Made by a program: the position numbers and the translations under genes. From positions 4,650,001-4,714,000 of the forward strand of contig NZ_CP159342.1 in the NCBI RefSeq assembly GCF_040499845.1: a stretch of DNA of 64,000 nt, in the 5' to 3' direction. Source of the DNA: Micromonospora sp. CCTCC AA 2012012. Lineage in GTDB: Bacteria; Actinomycetota; Actinomycetes; Mycobacteriales; Micromonosporaceae. The notes below the pieces were generated by a model, which ran no database searches, had not been told where the DNA came from, and was given only the letters and a program-made list of their open reading frames with translations. Shown piece after piece: positions 8,317 to 16,673 of the stretch (within the stretch, counting starts at the first letter, position 1; every line of letters starts with the position of its first letter).

Positions 8317-8661
8317 GTGGCCACCCACACCACCGCGATCGTCGTCGACGACCTCGACGGCACCACCGACGACGTCGGCACCTACCAGTTCACCTTCAAC
8401 GGCGTCACCTACGAGATCGACCTGTCCGCCAGCAACTTCGACCGTATGGCCGCCGCCTTCGCCCCCTTCATCACCGCCGGACGCCGCCTGCCGAAACAGG
8501 CCAAGGCGCCACGGCGGCAGCGCGGCACCACCACCAGCCGCACCCAGGAGATCCGCACCTGGTGGTGGACCACGAACTGGCGGGAGCTGAACCTGCCCCG
8601 ACCACGAACCGGCGGCGTCATCCCCGCCGCGGTGCGCGACGCCTACCACGCCGCGCACTGA
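8317..8661 (+). CDS. lsr2: Lsr2-family nucleoid-associated protein
   Basis: At 114 residues this is close to the usual Lsr2 length of about 112. It has the N-terminal dimerisation domain (IVVDDLDGT, FTFNGVTYEIDLSASN, FITAGRRLP) and the C-terminal AT-hook-like DNA-binding domain ending GGVIPAAVRDAYHAAH. Lsr2 binds and bridges AT-rich DNA and silences horizontally acquired genes, the actinobacterial counterpart of H-NS. The DNA-binding loop usually reads RGR; here RPRTGG occupies that place, so affinity may differ. GTG 8317 was chosen over the in-frame GTG at 8308 because GGAAGGAGG (8300-8308) is then at proper distance. As an element-borne copy it may lower the cost of the element or silence rivals (inference). 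Confidence 0.9.
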   Translation: MATHTTAIVVDDLDGTTDDVGTYQFTFNGVTYEIDLSASNFDRMAAAFAPFITAGRRLPKQAKAPRRQRGTTTSRTQEIRTWWWTTNWRELNLPRPRTGGVIPAAVRDAYHAAH

Positions 8662-8675
8662 CCCCCGGTCCCAAC

Positions 8676-8707
8676 GTGCCGCCCGGCGTGAGAACGCCGG
8701 GCGGCAC
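8676..8707 (+). terminator. Stem-loop after the Lsr2 gene
   Basis: Perfect 14-bp arms GTGCCGCCCGGCGT (8676-8689) and ACGCCGGGCGGCAC (8694-8707) with a GAGA loop, beginning 14 bp after the stop. The GNRA-type tetraloop makes a very stable hairpin. A promoter-like element starts 33 bp later, which fits a terminator. Confidence 0.7.
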
Positions 8708-8739
8708 ACGTCGCCGAAGTCCCGCAGTGCGGGCAGACG

Positions 8740-8770
8740 ACTTGATCAATGCCCGATTCGAAGCGTGGAT
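8740..8770 (+). promoter_or_regulatory. Shared promoter-like element, copy 1
   Basis: ACTTGATC (8740-8747), 15 bp, GCGTGGAT (8763-8770). The TTGATC part resembles a -35 box and GTGGAT, 17 bp after it, a -10 box. The -35 part also contains the palindrome TTGATCAA. Three other gaps carry the same arrangement. The next gene starts at 8832. Confidence 0.55.
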
Positions 8771-8831
8771 CAGTGCACGCACCTCACTTACCAACGCCTG
8801 CCCACGGCAGGAGAAAGGGGGCCACGCGCCC

Positions 8832-9818
8832 ATGACCAGCACACCGACCGACACGACCACCGGTACGGCCGTCACACCACCGCCAGCGCCCAGCGTGGCG
8901 AAGGTTCTCACCGCGCTGCACCGGCTCGGTGAGGCCACCGCCGCCGCCATCGCCACCGAAGCCGGCCTCGGCTACTCGACCACCACCCCGAAACTGCGCA
9001 CCCTGGAAACGGCCGGACTGGCCGAACCCACCCGCGACGAGCGCGGACGCAGCCTGTGGCGGCTGACCGACACCGGCCGCGCCCACGCCGAACAGGGCGA
9101 CGAGCACGGCCAGCCCGAGCCGGAGCCCGCCCTCCGCGACGCCGCCGCAGAACCCGGGCCGCGCGGCGACGACCCGCAGGAAACCGGAGAGGCTACCGGG
9201 CAGGACCACGACCAGCAACCAGCAACCGAGGCCCTCGCCGACGAGCAGCCCGATGCCGCCCAGGCGCCGACATCGCCCGCTGCGAACGACGTCGAGGTGG
9301 CAGTCGACGAAGCCACCGAAACCGACGACGACGAGACCGGCGACGGCGGAGACAGCGACCGCTCCACCGCCGAACCCGAGGTGCCGGTCACGACCGACGA
9401 CACCGACCCGGCCATCGGGACACCTCCGGCGAACGAGGCGGACCCCGGACAGGCCACACCCGCCTTGCCTCCCGCCAGCACGGCCGCCGACAGCACCACG
9501 GGCGACGCCGCCACGGAAGGATCACCCGCCGTGCCCTCGGGCACGGAGGCGGCGGGCGAGGCGGCGCAGGCCCCTACCCGGCGGGCGTCGGGCACGCTGC
9601 GCGGCGCGATCCTCGACATCCTCGAGGCCAACCCCGACCAGCAGTACAAGGTCAGCGAGCTGTGCAAGCTGGTCGACCGGGCCAACGAGGGAACAGGCGC
9701 GAAGAAGGCCAGCGCCGGCGCGGTCCACAACGCCGCCGTGAAACTCGTCGAGGCCGGGCGGGTGGTCCTGGCCGCCGAGAAACCCGTCACGTTCGCCCTC
9801 ACCGACCCCGCCGCCTGA
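8832..9818 (+). CDS. Winged-helix protein with acidic linker and second C-terminal winged helix
   Basis: The 328-residue protein has two end domains joined by a long Glu/Asp/Thr/Pro-rich linker (about residues 90-245). The N-terminal domain (residues 21-80: KVLTALHRLGEATAAAIATE, then LGYSTTTPKLRTLETAGL) is a MarR/IclR-like winged helix. The C-terminal domain (LRGAILDILEANPDQQYKVS, then GAVHNAAVKLVEAGRVVL) is a second winged helix. Two DNA-binding ends on a flexible acidic tether suggest bridging or architectural DNA binding rather than a simple repressor (inference). ATG 8832 is preceded by GGAGAAAGGGG. A shared promoter-like element lies 62 bp upstream. Confidence 0.75.
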   Translation: MTSTPTDTTTGTAVTPPPAPSVAKVLTALHRLGEATAAAIATEAGLGYSTTTPKLRTLETAGLAEPTRDERGRSLWRLTDTGRAHAEQGDEHGQPEPEPALRDAAAEPGPRGDDPQETGEATGQDHDQQPATEALADEQPDAAQAPTSPAANDVEVAVDEATETDDDETGDGGDSDRSTAEPEVPVTTDDTDPAIGTPPANEADPGQATPALPPASTAADSTTGDAATEGSPAVPSGTEAAGEAAQAPTRRASGTLRGAILDILEANPDQQYKVSELCKLVDRANEGTGAKKASAGAVHNAAVKLVEAGRVVLAAEKPVTFALTDPAA

Positions 9819-9845
9819 ACGACCCCGCCCTGCCGGTAGCCCGGA

Positions 9846-9879
9846 GGCGGGCGTCGAACTTCCCGGAACCACGCCCGCC
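9846..9879 (+). terminator. Stem-loop between the winged-helix and GGDEF genes
   Basis: Perfect 9-bp arms GGCGGGCGT (9846-9854) and ACGCCCGCC (9871-9879) with a 16-nt loop, 27 bp after the upstream stop and 34 bp before the next start. Confidence 0.5.
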
Positions 9880-9913
9880 CCCGGTGCTCCTTCACAGACA
9901 AGGAGCTCCCGAA

Positions 9914-10561
9914 GTGTCTCCCATCCTGACCTCGATCGTCACCGCAGCCGGTGGAATCCTCGCCGGTCTCGCCCTCGCCGCAGCGCTGCTGTGGCGCCAG
10001 CAGCAGGCGCTAACCCGCGCCCGCTACGCCGCCGACCACGACGACACCACCGGCCTGCCCAACCGGCGGGCCCTGCTCGCCGCCCTCACCCGCGCCACCC
10101 GCACCGATGGCCCGTTCGGGCTCGTCCTCCTCGACCTCGACCATTTCAAGGCCATCAACGACACCTTCGGCCACGAGGCCGGCAACGACGTCCTCACCGA
10201 GGTCGGCCGACGGCTGGCCGCCCTGCGAGGGCCGGTGCGGCTCGCCGCGCGCCTGTCCGGCGACGAGTACGCCCTGCTGATCGACGGCGGCGCCGACGAC
10301 GTCGCCGCAGCAGCCCGCGCCGCTTGGCGGACGGTCGGCCGTCACCCCGTCGACCTCGGCGCACACATCGTGGCCGTACGCGCCAGCGTCGGGCACACCA
10401 CCGCCGCCCTCGGCGTCGACCCCCGCACCCTGCTGCGTCAGGCCGACATCGCCATGTACCAGGCCAAGGAGACCGGATCCGGGGTTCACGGCGCGAGCGC
10501 CACCACCGGTCATACCGGTCTGCCACCGGGCACCCGCCTGCGGGACCTGCGGCGCCGCTGA
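9914..10561 (+). CDS. Membrane-anchored GGDEF-domain protein (diguanylate cyclase)
   Basis: The 215-residue protein has one N-terminal membrane helix (about residues 5-24) and a single GGDEF domain (about 45-195). Visible motifs are DDTTGLPNRRALL, LLDLDHFKAINDTFGHEAGND and the active-site loop RLSGDEYALLI (SGDEY in place of GGDEF), then ADIAMYQAKETG. Diguanylate cyclases make cyclic di-GMP from two GTP. The metal-binding Asp (LDLDHFK) and the DE of the loop are present, so activity is plausible. The RxxD inhibitory site expected before the loop is absent (GPVR). GTG 9914 has AAGGAG 8 bases upstream. No sensory domain is fused, so regulation is probably by expression. Confidence 0.88.
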   Translation: MSPILTSIVTAAGGILAGLALAAALLWRQQQALTRARYAADHDDTTGLPNRRALLAALTRATRTDGPFGLVLLDLDHFKAINDTFGHEAGNDVLTEVGRRLAALRGPVRLAARLSGDEYALLIDGGADDVAAAARAAWRTVGRHPVDLGAHIVAVRASVGHTTAALGVDPRTLLRQADIAMYQAKETGSGVHGASATTGHTGLPPGTRLRDLRRR

Positions 10562-10583
10562 CCGCTCACGGTCGCACCAGGAA

Positions 10584-10613
10584 GACCTCGCGCCCGTCGA
10601 CGGGCGCGAGGTC
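10584..10613 (+). terminator. Stem-loop after the GGDEF gene
   Basis: Perfect 13-bp arms GACCTCGCGCCCG (10584-10596) and CGGGCGCGAGGTC (10601-10613) with a TCGA loop, 22 bp after the stop codon. Very stable; no U-tract. Confidence 0.65.
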
Positions 10614-10703
10614 CTCACCGTGCCCCATCTCCACCCCGCCCCCGACTGCTGTCCCCGTCCTCGGCGACGGTCGCCGAGAACCCGTATAAGGAGCGCACCC
10701 ACC

Positions 10704-11177
10704 ATGAGCAGCCCCCACACCTACACCGTCGGCGACCGGGTGATCATCGACCCGGCGGTGGCCCGCGCCAGCACCCGGGGCGTCACCTACCGCGTCACCC
10801 GGCTCCTGCCGGTCAACGTCGTCGTCGAACCCGTCGACGGCGGCCGACCCGTGAAGGTCAACCCCACCTACCTGCGGCCCGCCCCCGCAGCGGACATCAC
10901 CACCAGCGGTAGCACCACCAGCGCTAGTACCGGCGGCGAGTGGACCATGATCCACGAGGCGCCGCTGCATCCGGGCACCCTCGTCACCGTCGCCGGAGCG
11001 GGCTGGAAGCAGCCTCCCGGCGAGCTGTACGTGGTGCTGCGCGATACCGGGACCGGCCGCGTTTCCCTCGTCCCGCTCGGCGGTAACAACGGCCGCTACT
11101 GGCGCGGCGTCTCCCGCCATCTGCTCACCACCATCGACGCCACCCGCGTGCGCCTCGACCCCGAGCAGACCACCTGA
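10704..11177 (+). CDS. Conserved hypothetical protein
   Basis: A 157-residue protein in two halves joined by a Thr/Ser-rich linker (about residues 63-77). The first half (YTVGDRVIIDP, VTYRVTRLLPVNVVVEPVDGG) and the second half (HPGTLVTVAGAGW, ELYVVLRDTGTGRVSLVPLGG) both look like small beta-barrels of SH3/KOW type, possibly a duplication. No catalytic motif is seen. ATG 10704 follows AAGGAG (10689-10694). I do not recognise the family. Confidence 0.7.
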   Translation: MSSPHTYTVGDRVIIDPAVARASTRGVTYRVTRLLPVNVVVEPVDGGRPVKVNPTYLRPAPAADITTSGSTTSASTGGEWTMIHEAPLHPGTLVTVAGAGWKQPPGELYVVLRDTGTGRVSLVPLGGNNGRYWRGVSRHLLTTIDATRVRLDPEQTT

Positions 11178-11184
11178 ACCACGA

Positions 11185-11202
11185 CTGCACGCCGCCGTGC
11201 AG
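11185..11202 (+). terminator. Short stem-loop after the 10704 gene
   Basis: Perfect 7-bp arms CTGCACG (11185-11191) and CGTGCAG (11196-11202) with a CCGC loop, starting 8 bp after the stop. A promoter-like element follows at 11233. Confidence 0.5.
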
Positions 11203-11232
11203 GGCGAGCAAGGTCCCCGCCCGCCCGGCACG

Positions 11233-11263
11233 ACTTGACCTTCGTCAAGAGATGAGCGTCGAT
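11233..11263 (+). promoter_or_regulatory. Shared promoter-like element, copy 2
   Basis: ACTTGACC (11233-11240), 15 bp, GCGTCGAT (11256-11263). CTTGAC-CTTC-GTCAAG (11234-11249) is a perfect 6-bp inverted repeat over the -35 part, possibly an operator. The next start codon is 111 bp downstream, at 11375. Confidence 0.55.
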
Positions 11264-11374
11264 CAGCGCTGGTCGTCGTCCGCCGTCCGGACATCAGCAT
11301 CCCCAAAGGCCCCGACACGAGTCGGGCGGCGACCGCGCACACCACGCGATCCGCCGACCGAAGGGCCACCCGCC

Positions 11375-11821
11375 ATGGCACACCCCGCACATCCCAAGGG
11401 CCGCAGCCGGCGCCCCAGCGAGCGCATCGCCGTCCCGGACGACGTCACCGACCGGCTCCTGTGGGCCCTCGCGGTCGACGTCGCCGCCGCCCACCAACCC
11501 GGACCCGACGGCGCCTGCACGAACCTGCAGTGCCGAGGGCAGGACGGCCCCTGCTGGGCGCTGCGCACCGCCCGCCGCGCCGAACAACAGGCCCGGCGCG
11601 CACCCACCACCCTCGCCCCGGCACCCCCGCCGCCGTCGCCGCGCCCGGCCGGGGTCGCACGGGGACGCGCCGCCGTGCCCGCCCCGCCGCGTCGCTTCCC
11701 CGGCTGGTTCACCCCCGCTCGCCCGCCGGCACCCCTGGTGCAGCCCGCGCCCGTGCCGGACACGGTGCCGCCGGAATCCCGCGTCTACCGACGTCCACCC
11801 GTGGCGGCCTTGGCCGCCTGA
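11375..11821 (+). CDS. Small Pro-rich hypothetical protein
   Basis: A 148-residue protein. The first 30 residues are basic; residues 30-75 (DRLLWALAVDVAAAHQPG, then CTNLQCRGQDGPC) hold three Cys in a compact pattern that could bind zinc or form a disulfide. The rest is Pro/Arg/Ala-rich and probably disordered. It is followed 21 bp later by the 11843 gene, whose ribosome site lies in the gap, so the two probably share a transcript. Not recognised. Confidence 0.6.
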   Translation: MAHPAHPKGRSRRPSERIAVPDDVTDRLLWALAVDVAAAHQPGPDGACTNLQCRGQDGPCWALRTARRAEQQARRAPTTLAPAPPPPSPRPAGVARGRAAVPAPPRRFPGWFTPARPPAPLVQPAPVPDTVPPESRVYRRPPVAALAA

Positions 11822-11842
11822 ACACGCACTTGGAGGCAACTA

Positions 11843-12880
11843 GTGAATTTCCTACCGAACGACACCCTCGCCGGCTACGCCCGCACCGCCGTCGACCTGC
11901 GTGCCCGCATGGTCGACTACCACCGCAGCCCGCTCGCGGCGAAGTACCTGCAGGCGTTCTTCGGCAGCCGCCTGGCCAACCACCCCAGCCCCAGCCCAGC
12001 GGGCATGGCGAAGGTCCTCACCGCGGTGCGCGCCATCACCGGCAACCCGTGGCGATTCGGCGAGCCGTACGTCATCGCCCCGGCGATGACCGCGATCATC
12101 GCCGCCGCCGCGGCGGCCCTCGACCTGACCGGCGAGGTGCTCCCGGCCGACGTCGCCCCTGACGACGGCGGGGTGCTGTTCCTTCCCGAACCGATCTACC
12201 ACCGCAGCCTCAGCGGCGAGGTGTCCTCGATCGGTGCGATCACCTGGGCCCGCACCACCAACACCGGAAGCGGCCGGTCGTTCTGGGCCATCGCTGGCTG
12301 GGCCGACCACCGCGACCCGCACGACCCGGCGGCCGTGCGCCGCCGGCAGCAGCTCACCGAGCGGCCCGATCTCGCCCGCCAGTTCGGCCCCTACGTGCTG
12401 ACCGACTTCACCGAGATTCCCATCGGCCAACCCGTCGACCCCCGCCCCGACCTGCCCGTCCTCGACGCAGAAGACCGCGACTGGGAACCGGCACCCGACG
12501 GCCGGTTCTGCATCGACGAGACCACCACCCCGATGCGCGCCTGCGCCGCCGTCGCCTACGCCTTCTGGCGCATCCAGGCCCAACCCCTCGCCACCGTCGC
12601 CGCCGCCCCCCTGGACCGCGCCGCCCGCCGCCGCGCCGTACGCGCCAGCATCCGCCACGACACCCGCGTGGTCATGCTGCGCCGCACCCACCCCCTCGCC
12701 GAACCCACCGACGGCGAGCCCAAGTGGCACTACCGGGTGCGGTTCGTCGTGCGCGGCCACTGGCGACGCCTGATCGACCGCGACGGCCACCCGTACCGGA
12801 TCTGGATCAACGCCCACGTCAAAGGCCCCGACGGGGCGCCCCTGCTGCACGGCGAAAAGGTGGCCGTCCTCGCCCGCTGA
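11843..12880 (+). CDS. Conserved hypothetical protein of actinobacterial mobile elements
   Basis: A 345-residue protein, start GTG 11843 with GGAGG seven bases upstream. The middle is enzyme-like but without a motif I can name. The C-terminus (FVVRGHWRRLIDRDGHPYRI, then WINAHVKGPDGAPL) carries a pattern I have seen in many hypothetical proteins of actinobacterial phages and plasmids, where a basic HWRR segment is followed by WI and a GP-GAPL tail. No membrane segment. Function unknown; the tail may bind nucleic acid. Confidence 0.7.
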   Translation: MNFLPNDTLAGYARTAVDLRARMVDYHRSPLAAKYLQAFFGSRLANHPSPSPAGMAKVLTAVRAITGNPWRFGEPYVIAPAMTAIIAAAAAALDLTGEVLPADVAPDDGGVLFLPEPIYHRSLSGEVSSIGAITWARTTNTGSGRSFWAIAGWADHRDPHDPAAVRRRQQLTERPDLARQFGPYVLTDFTEIPIGQPVDPRPDLPVLDAEDRDWEPAPDGRFCIDETTTPMRACAAVAYAFWRIQAQPLATVAAAPLDRAARRRAVRASIRHDTRVVMLRRTHPLAEPTDGEPKWHYRVRFVVRGHWRRLIDRDGHPYRIWINAHVKGPDGAPLLHGEKVAVLAR

Positions 12881-12894
12881 TTCCCGCACCCGGC

Positions 12895-12937
12895 CGAAGG
12901 CCGCGCAACGCCCCTCCACCGGCTCGCGCGGCCTTCG
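12895..12937 (+). terminator. Stem-loop before the wall-hydrolase gene
   Basis: Perfect 12-bp arms CGAAGGCCGCGC (12895-12906) and GCGCGGCCTTCG (12926-12937) with a 19-nt loop, 14 bp after the upstream stop and 48 bp before the next start. Confidence 0.6.
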
Positions 12938-12985
12938 CCGTCCCCGCGCCCCGCCGGCCCGTCCCGTCCTTGAAGGAGTCCAGTC

Positions 12986-14056
12986 ATGACCACCCGCGTG
13001 CTGTCCGGGATCGCCATCGCGGTCGTCGGTGTCCTGCTGCTGTGCTCCGGACTGGCCACCACCCTGATCTTCGGCGGCGGCGCCAGCGCGTGCGGGCCGA
13101 CCACCAGCGTCACGCCCACCGCCTCAGCGGCTTCGCCCACCCCCACCCCGGGCGGGATCGGCCCGATCGGTGACTGGAACACCGAGCAGGTCGGCAACGC
13201 CGCCACCATCACCGCCGTCGGCATGCGCCTCGGCGTCCCGCCCCGCGGCTGGGTCATCGCCGTGGCCACCGCGATGCAGGAATCCTCCCTGATCAACACC
13301 CCGGGCGGGGACCGCGACTCGGTCGGCCTGTTCCAACAGCGCCCCTCCCAGGGCTGGGGCACCCCCGAGCAGCTGCACGACCCGCAGTACGCGGCGACGA
13401 AGTTCTACCAGAAGTTGCAGGCCGTCGACGGCTGGCAGGCGATGGCGCTGACCGAGGCCGCCCAGGCGGTGCAGCGGTCGGCCTACCCGGACGCCTACGC
13501 GAGGTGGGAACCCGACGCTACCCGCATCGTCACCGCCCTCACCGGGGTCACCGCCGGCTTGGCCGCCTGCGGCGTGAGCGTCAGCGCGCAGGGCTGGACC
13601 CAACCGGTGCACGCAGACGTCGGCTCCGGTTTCCGCACCGAGGGCCGACCCGGGCACGACGGCGTCGACCTGATCGTGGGCAAGGGCACCCCGATCCACG
13701 CCGCGTCCGCCGGCACCGTCACCGTCGTGCGCTGCAACGCCGTCGACGTGCGAACCGGCCGGGACTGGGGCTGCGACCGCGACGGCGACCCCGCACTCAC
13801 CCGCGGCTGCGGCTGGTACGTCGACATCACCCACACCGGTGGGGTGATCACCCGCTACTGCCACATGCTCACCCACCCCTCCGTCGCCGAGGGCCAACAG
13901 GTCGCGGCCGGTGACGTCATCGGCGTCTCCGGCAGCTCCGGCCACTCGTCCGGACCGCACCTGCACTTCGAGGTGCACCTCGGTGACCACACCTCCGGCA
14001 CGGCCGTCGACCCGGTCGCCTTCATGGCCTCCGTCGGCGCGCCCCTCAACCAGTGA
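12986..14056 (+). CDS. Secreted/membrane-anchored peptidoglycan hydrolase (lysozyme-like plus M23 peptidase)
   Basis: The 356-residue protein has an N-terminal membrane or signal segment (about residues 6-32), a Ser/Thr/Pro linker, a lysozyme/transglycosylase-like domain (about 65-185; AVATAMQESSL with a candidate catalytic Glu, and SVGLFQQRPSQGWGT), and a C-terminal M23/LytM metallopeptidase domain (about 205-345). The M23 zinc ligands are visible as GHDGVDL and GPHLHFEVH. Such two-domain enzymes open the cell wall locally for assembly of a conjugation channel in Gram-positive bacteria, and the T4SS ATPases at the left end support that role. ATG 12986 is preceded by TTGAAGGAG. Confidence 0.9.
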   Translation: MTTRVLSGIAIAVVGVLLLCSGLATTLIFGGGASACGPTTSVTPTASAASPTPTPGGIGPIGDWNTEQVGNAATITAVGMRLGVPPRGWVIAVATAMQESSLINTPGGDRDSVGLFQQRPSQGWGTPEQLHDPQYAATKFYQKLQAVDGWQAMALTEAAQAVQRSAYPDAYARWEPDATRIVTALTGVTAGLAACGVSVSAQGWTQPVHADVGSGFRTEGRPGHDGVDLIVGKGTPIHAASAGTVTVVRCNAVDVRTGRDWGCDRDGDPALTRGCGWYVDITHTGGVITRYCHMLTHPSVAEGQQVAAGDVIGVSGSSGHSSGPHLHFEVHLGDHTSGTAVDPVAFMASVGAPLNQ

Positions 14057-14171
14057 TCGCCATCGCGAACGCCGGCGGCGGCTGCGTGATCCACCCCCAG
14101 CTCGGCGGTCGTCCCGCCCCGGGGACGAGCGCCGCAACCCCCATCCACACAACCCTGAGGAGGAAAAGCCC

Positions 14172-14840
14172 GTGAGCACACCCACGCTCATCGGTATCGC
14201 CGCGCTCCGCGGCAGGTACACCGCCCGCTTGATCCAGTTCGGCGAGGACCCGCAGGTTCTGGTGCCGCTGCTGCGCCGGATCTGGACCGACACGTTCGGC
14301 CGTGACACCGGCGCCATGGCTGCCGCGCTGCTGGCCCACGACTGGTGGTCCCTCGCCGTCAACCCCAAGCCCCGCCGCTGGGACCAGCAGCCGCCCGTAC
14401 CGGGCCTGGGCCACCCCGCCGACAACGACACCATCCGGCGCGGCGCGCTGCGCGAGGACGTCGGCGGGGCCCTCGAGTGGCTGTACCTGCTGCACCTCGA
14501 TCAGCGGCGGCTGGTGGTGTACGAGGCGACGGTCCACGGCCGCTGGCTGCGGCACAGCGCCCACCACCTCGACCCCGCCGACGAACTGTTCATCACCGAA
14601 CCCGCCGACGACGACGGCGGCGGCCCGGAGATGACGGTGTGCACCGTCTGCGGCGCGGTCGACGAGATCGACCACGTCGAGGTGCCGTCCATGGCCGGCT
14701 ACGGCTACGACACCGCCACCAGCTGCACCCGCTGCGGCTCCTCGGTCGCCACCGACCCGATGTTCGGCGACCACGTCACCCGCAAGCCCTGGCCGCCGCA
14801 CAACCCCACGACGGGTGACGCGACGGGCAGCGCCCGATGA
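14172..14840 (+). CDS. Conserved hypothetical protein with zinc-ribbon-like C-terminus
   Basis: A 222-residue protein. The N-terminal 140 residues are helical and Trp-rich (LLRRIWTDTFGRD, LLAHDWWSLAVNPKPRRW). The C-terminus has two CxxC pairs (VCTVCGAV and SCTRCGSS, about 30 residues apart), a pattern that binds zinc. GTG 14172 follows GAGGAGGAAAAG. The stop lies at 14838-14840, close to or overlapping the next gene. Function unknown. Confidence 0.72.
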   Translation: MSTPTLIGIAALRGRYTARLIQFGEDPQVLVPLLRRIWTDTFGRDTGAMAAALLAHDWWSLAVNPKPRRWDQQPPVPGLGHPADNDTIRRGALREDVGGALEWLYLLHLDQRRLVVYEATVHGRWLRHSAHHLDPADELFITEPADDDGGGPEMTVCTVCGAVDEIDHVEVPSMAGYGYDTATSCTRCGSSVATDPMFGDHVTRKPWPPHNPTTGDATGSAR

Positions 14841-14914
14841 ACACACCCGACCCCACGCCGTCGCCGCCCACCAGCGGCAGCGATGGCCCGTCCACTCGCC
14901 GATCGGAGACCACC

Positions 14915-16006
14915 ATGAGCTACCAGCCTGGCCAGCGCGTCGCGCTGGTCCACACCAGCGACCCACATACCCGGCTGCGTGCCGGCGACACCGGCACCGT
15001 CCGCCGCCACGACCAGCGGCAGAACATCGTCGAGGTCGCCTGGGACAGCGGCTCGACGCTGTCGATGTGCCTCGACGACGGCGACCGCATCGCACCAGCC
15101 ACCACCTCGCCGCCCCTCGGCGATCCGGTCGCCGAGGCCACCGAATGGGCCGCCGCGCTGCGGCGCATGCGGGCCGCCGGCACCGAGGCCGGCCAAACCG
15201 CCGCCGAGTGGTGGGCGCAGGACACCATCGGCGCCCGAGCCAGCGGCGACACCCGCCTGACCGCCCGCCGGATCCTGGCCGGCATCCACGACGGCGATCC
15301 CGCCGTCCTCGACACGTTGCCCCACTTCTCCTCGGCTGGAGACTCGGTCGATGCCGCCGGGTGGGAACTGTTCGCCGACGCCACCGGCGATGTCTCCGGC
15401 TGGTTCGGGCTGCGCATCCAGCAGCGCGACGAGGCGACGACCGTCTACCGCGACGCCTTCGCCACCGCCGCCGAAGAGCGTGTCGCCGACCTGTGTCACC
15501 TCGCGGCCAGCCCCACCGGCCGCGACGTGTCCCACCTGCACCCCGACCGGGTGCACCTCGGCGACGTCGGCGTGTTCTCGGGCGAGTGGGCAATGACCGC
15601 CGGCCCGGACGGCGATGACCGCTTCGAGATCGGGTTCGTCGGCACTCTGATCGACCACTGGAACGGGTGGGCGGTGTTCTCCTGCACTCGCCCGGTGGCG
15701 GAGGCGATCGTCGCCGACCAGTACCGGCTCCGCGACCAGCACCGCCGCAGCCTGCGCGAGCAGGGCGTACCGGAGGACGACCTGGATCGCCGGGTCGACG
15801 CGGATCTGGCCGACCTGTCCTTCGACGGAGACGTCCTCGTCGCCGACCAGCGCGCACTGTCCGATGATCCGGAAGCCATCGAACGCGTCGCCCCGGACGG
15901 TGACGGCCGGTACGTGGTGATGGGCCGTAGCTGGTGCTGGGAGGCCGTCGACCCGTACGCCTGCGACCGGATCGTCGGCGACCTGCCCGACCCGAACCAG
16001 GCATAG
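14915..16006 (+). CDS. DUF4314-domain protein
   Basis: With the start at ATG 14915 (GGAG eight bases before) the protein has 363 residues. The first 65 match DUF4314, a small beta-barrel: GQRVALVHTSDPHTRLRAGD, TGTVRR, VEVAWDSGSTLSM, DDGDRIA. The rest, about 300 residues, is unknown (DVGVFSGEWAMT, GFVGTLIDHWNGWAVFSCTR). An in-frame ATG at 14837 overlaps the stop of the previous gene (ATGA) and would add 26 Pro/Ser-rich residues; I prefer 14915 because of its ribosome site, but coupling through 14837 is possible. DUF4314 proteins recur on actinobacterial plasmids; their role is unknown. Confidence 0.75.
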   Translation: MSYQPGQRVALVHTSDPHTRLRAGDTGTVRRHDQRQNIVEVAWDSGSTLSMCLDDGDRIAPATTSPPLGDPVAEATEWAAALRRMRAAGTEAGQTAAEWWAQDTIGARASGDTRLTARRILAGIHDGDPAVLDTLPHFSSAGDSVDAAGWELFADATGDVSGWFGLRIQQRDEATTVYRDAFATAAEERVADLCHLAASPTGRDVSHLHPDRVHLGDVGVFSGEWAMTAGPDGDDRFEIGFVGTLIDHWNGWAVFSCTRPVAEAIVADQYRLRDQHRRSLREQGVPEDDLDRRVDADLADLSFDGDVLVADQRALSDDPEAIERVAPDGDGRYVVMGRSWCWEAVDPYACDRIVGDLPDPNQA

Positions 16007-16109
16007 GCCGGGGCCCCCGACCAAGGTCGCGCCACGTCACCCGAAGCCGAGCCGTCTCCGGCAGCGGCACACCACCACGACAGGTAGGACCAACAGGAAG
16101 GAAGACCAC

Positions 16110-16583
16110 GTGACCATCCGTACTCAAGAGGAGATCGTCACCCGGGTCTGGGCTCTGCGGGCCAACCGCGGGGACGTCTTCGGCTTCCGGGAGGAGGTGC
16201 TCGTGGAGGCACTCGACCTCGACCACGCCCGCCAGGTCATCACCCCCCGCCACCCGGTTGAGTGGGCCCAGCGGGTCGACCACGAGACCTACGCCCGGGG
16301 CTACCTCGATTTCGCCGTCGGGAAGATCCTCGACCACCGGGGCAACTCGGCGAGCCGGTCGGTGGACAAGCTCAGCGAACTCGCCTGGCTCCTTGGCCGC
16401 GACGACATTGTGGCGGCGATGGACCACGCCGGCTACCCGATGTACGGGGCGCCCAAGGTTCGGGCGTTCGCCGACGGGTTCGGCTGGCCGTTCCTCGACG
16501 GCGACGACGGGCTGGCCCTGGCCCGGATGGCCGACGGTCAGCAGTGCGACCCGCAGGGCTGTGAACGGGGCTGCGCCGACTGA
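16110..16583 (+). CDS. Conserved hypothetical protein
   Basis: A 157-residue soluble, mostly helical protein (TQEEIVTRVWALRANRGDVF, FREEVLVEALDL). The C-terminus ends with three Cys (QQCDPQGCERGCAD), possibly metal-binding. GTG 16110 has GGAAGGAAG about ten bases upstream. Not recognised; no enzyme motif. Confidence 0.7.
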   Translation: MTIRTQEEIVTRVWALRANRGDVFGFREEVLVEALDLDHARQVITPRHPVEWAQRVDHETYARGYLDFAVGKILDHRGNSASRSVDKLSELAWLLGRDDIVAAMDHAGYPMYGAPKVRAFADGFGWPFLDGDDGLALARMADGQQCDPQGCERGCAD

Positions 16584-16673
16584 CCACGACCTGGCCACCG
16601 GCCCAGCTCCCGACCTTCGACGTGCCCGCGTAGACAGCCGGCACGTCAGCATCCCGCGCCCCGCACCAATTCG

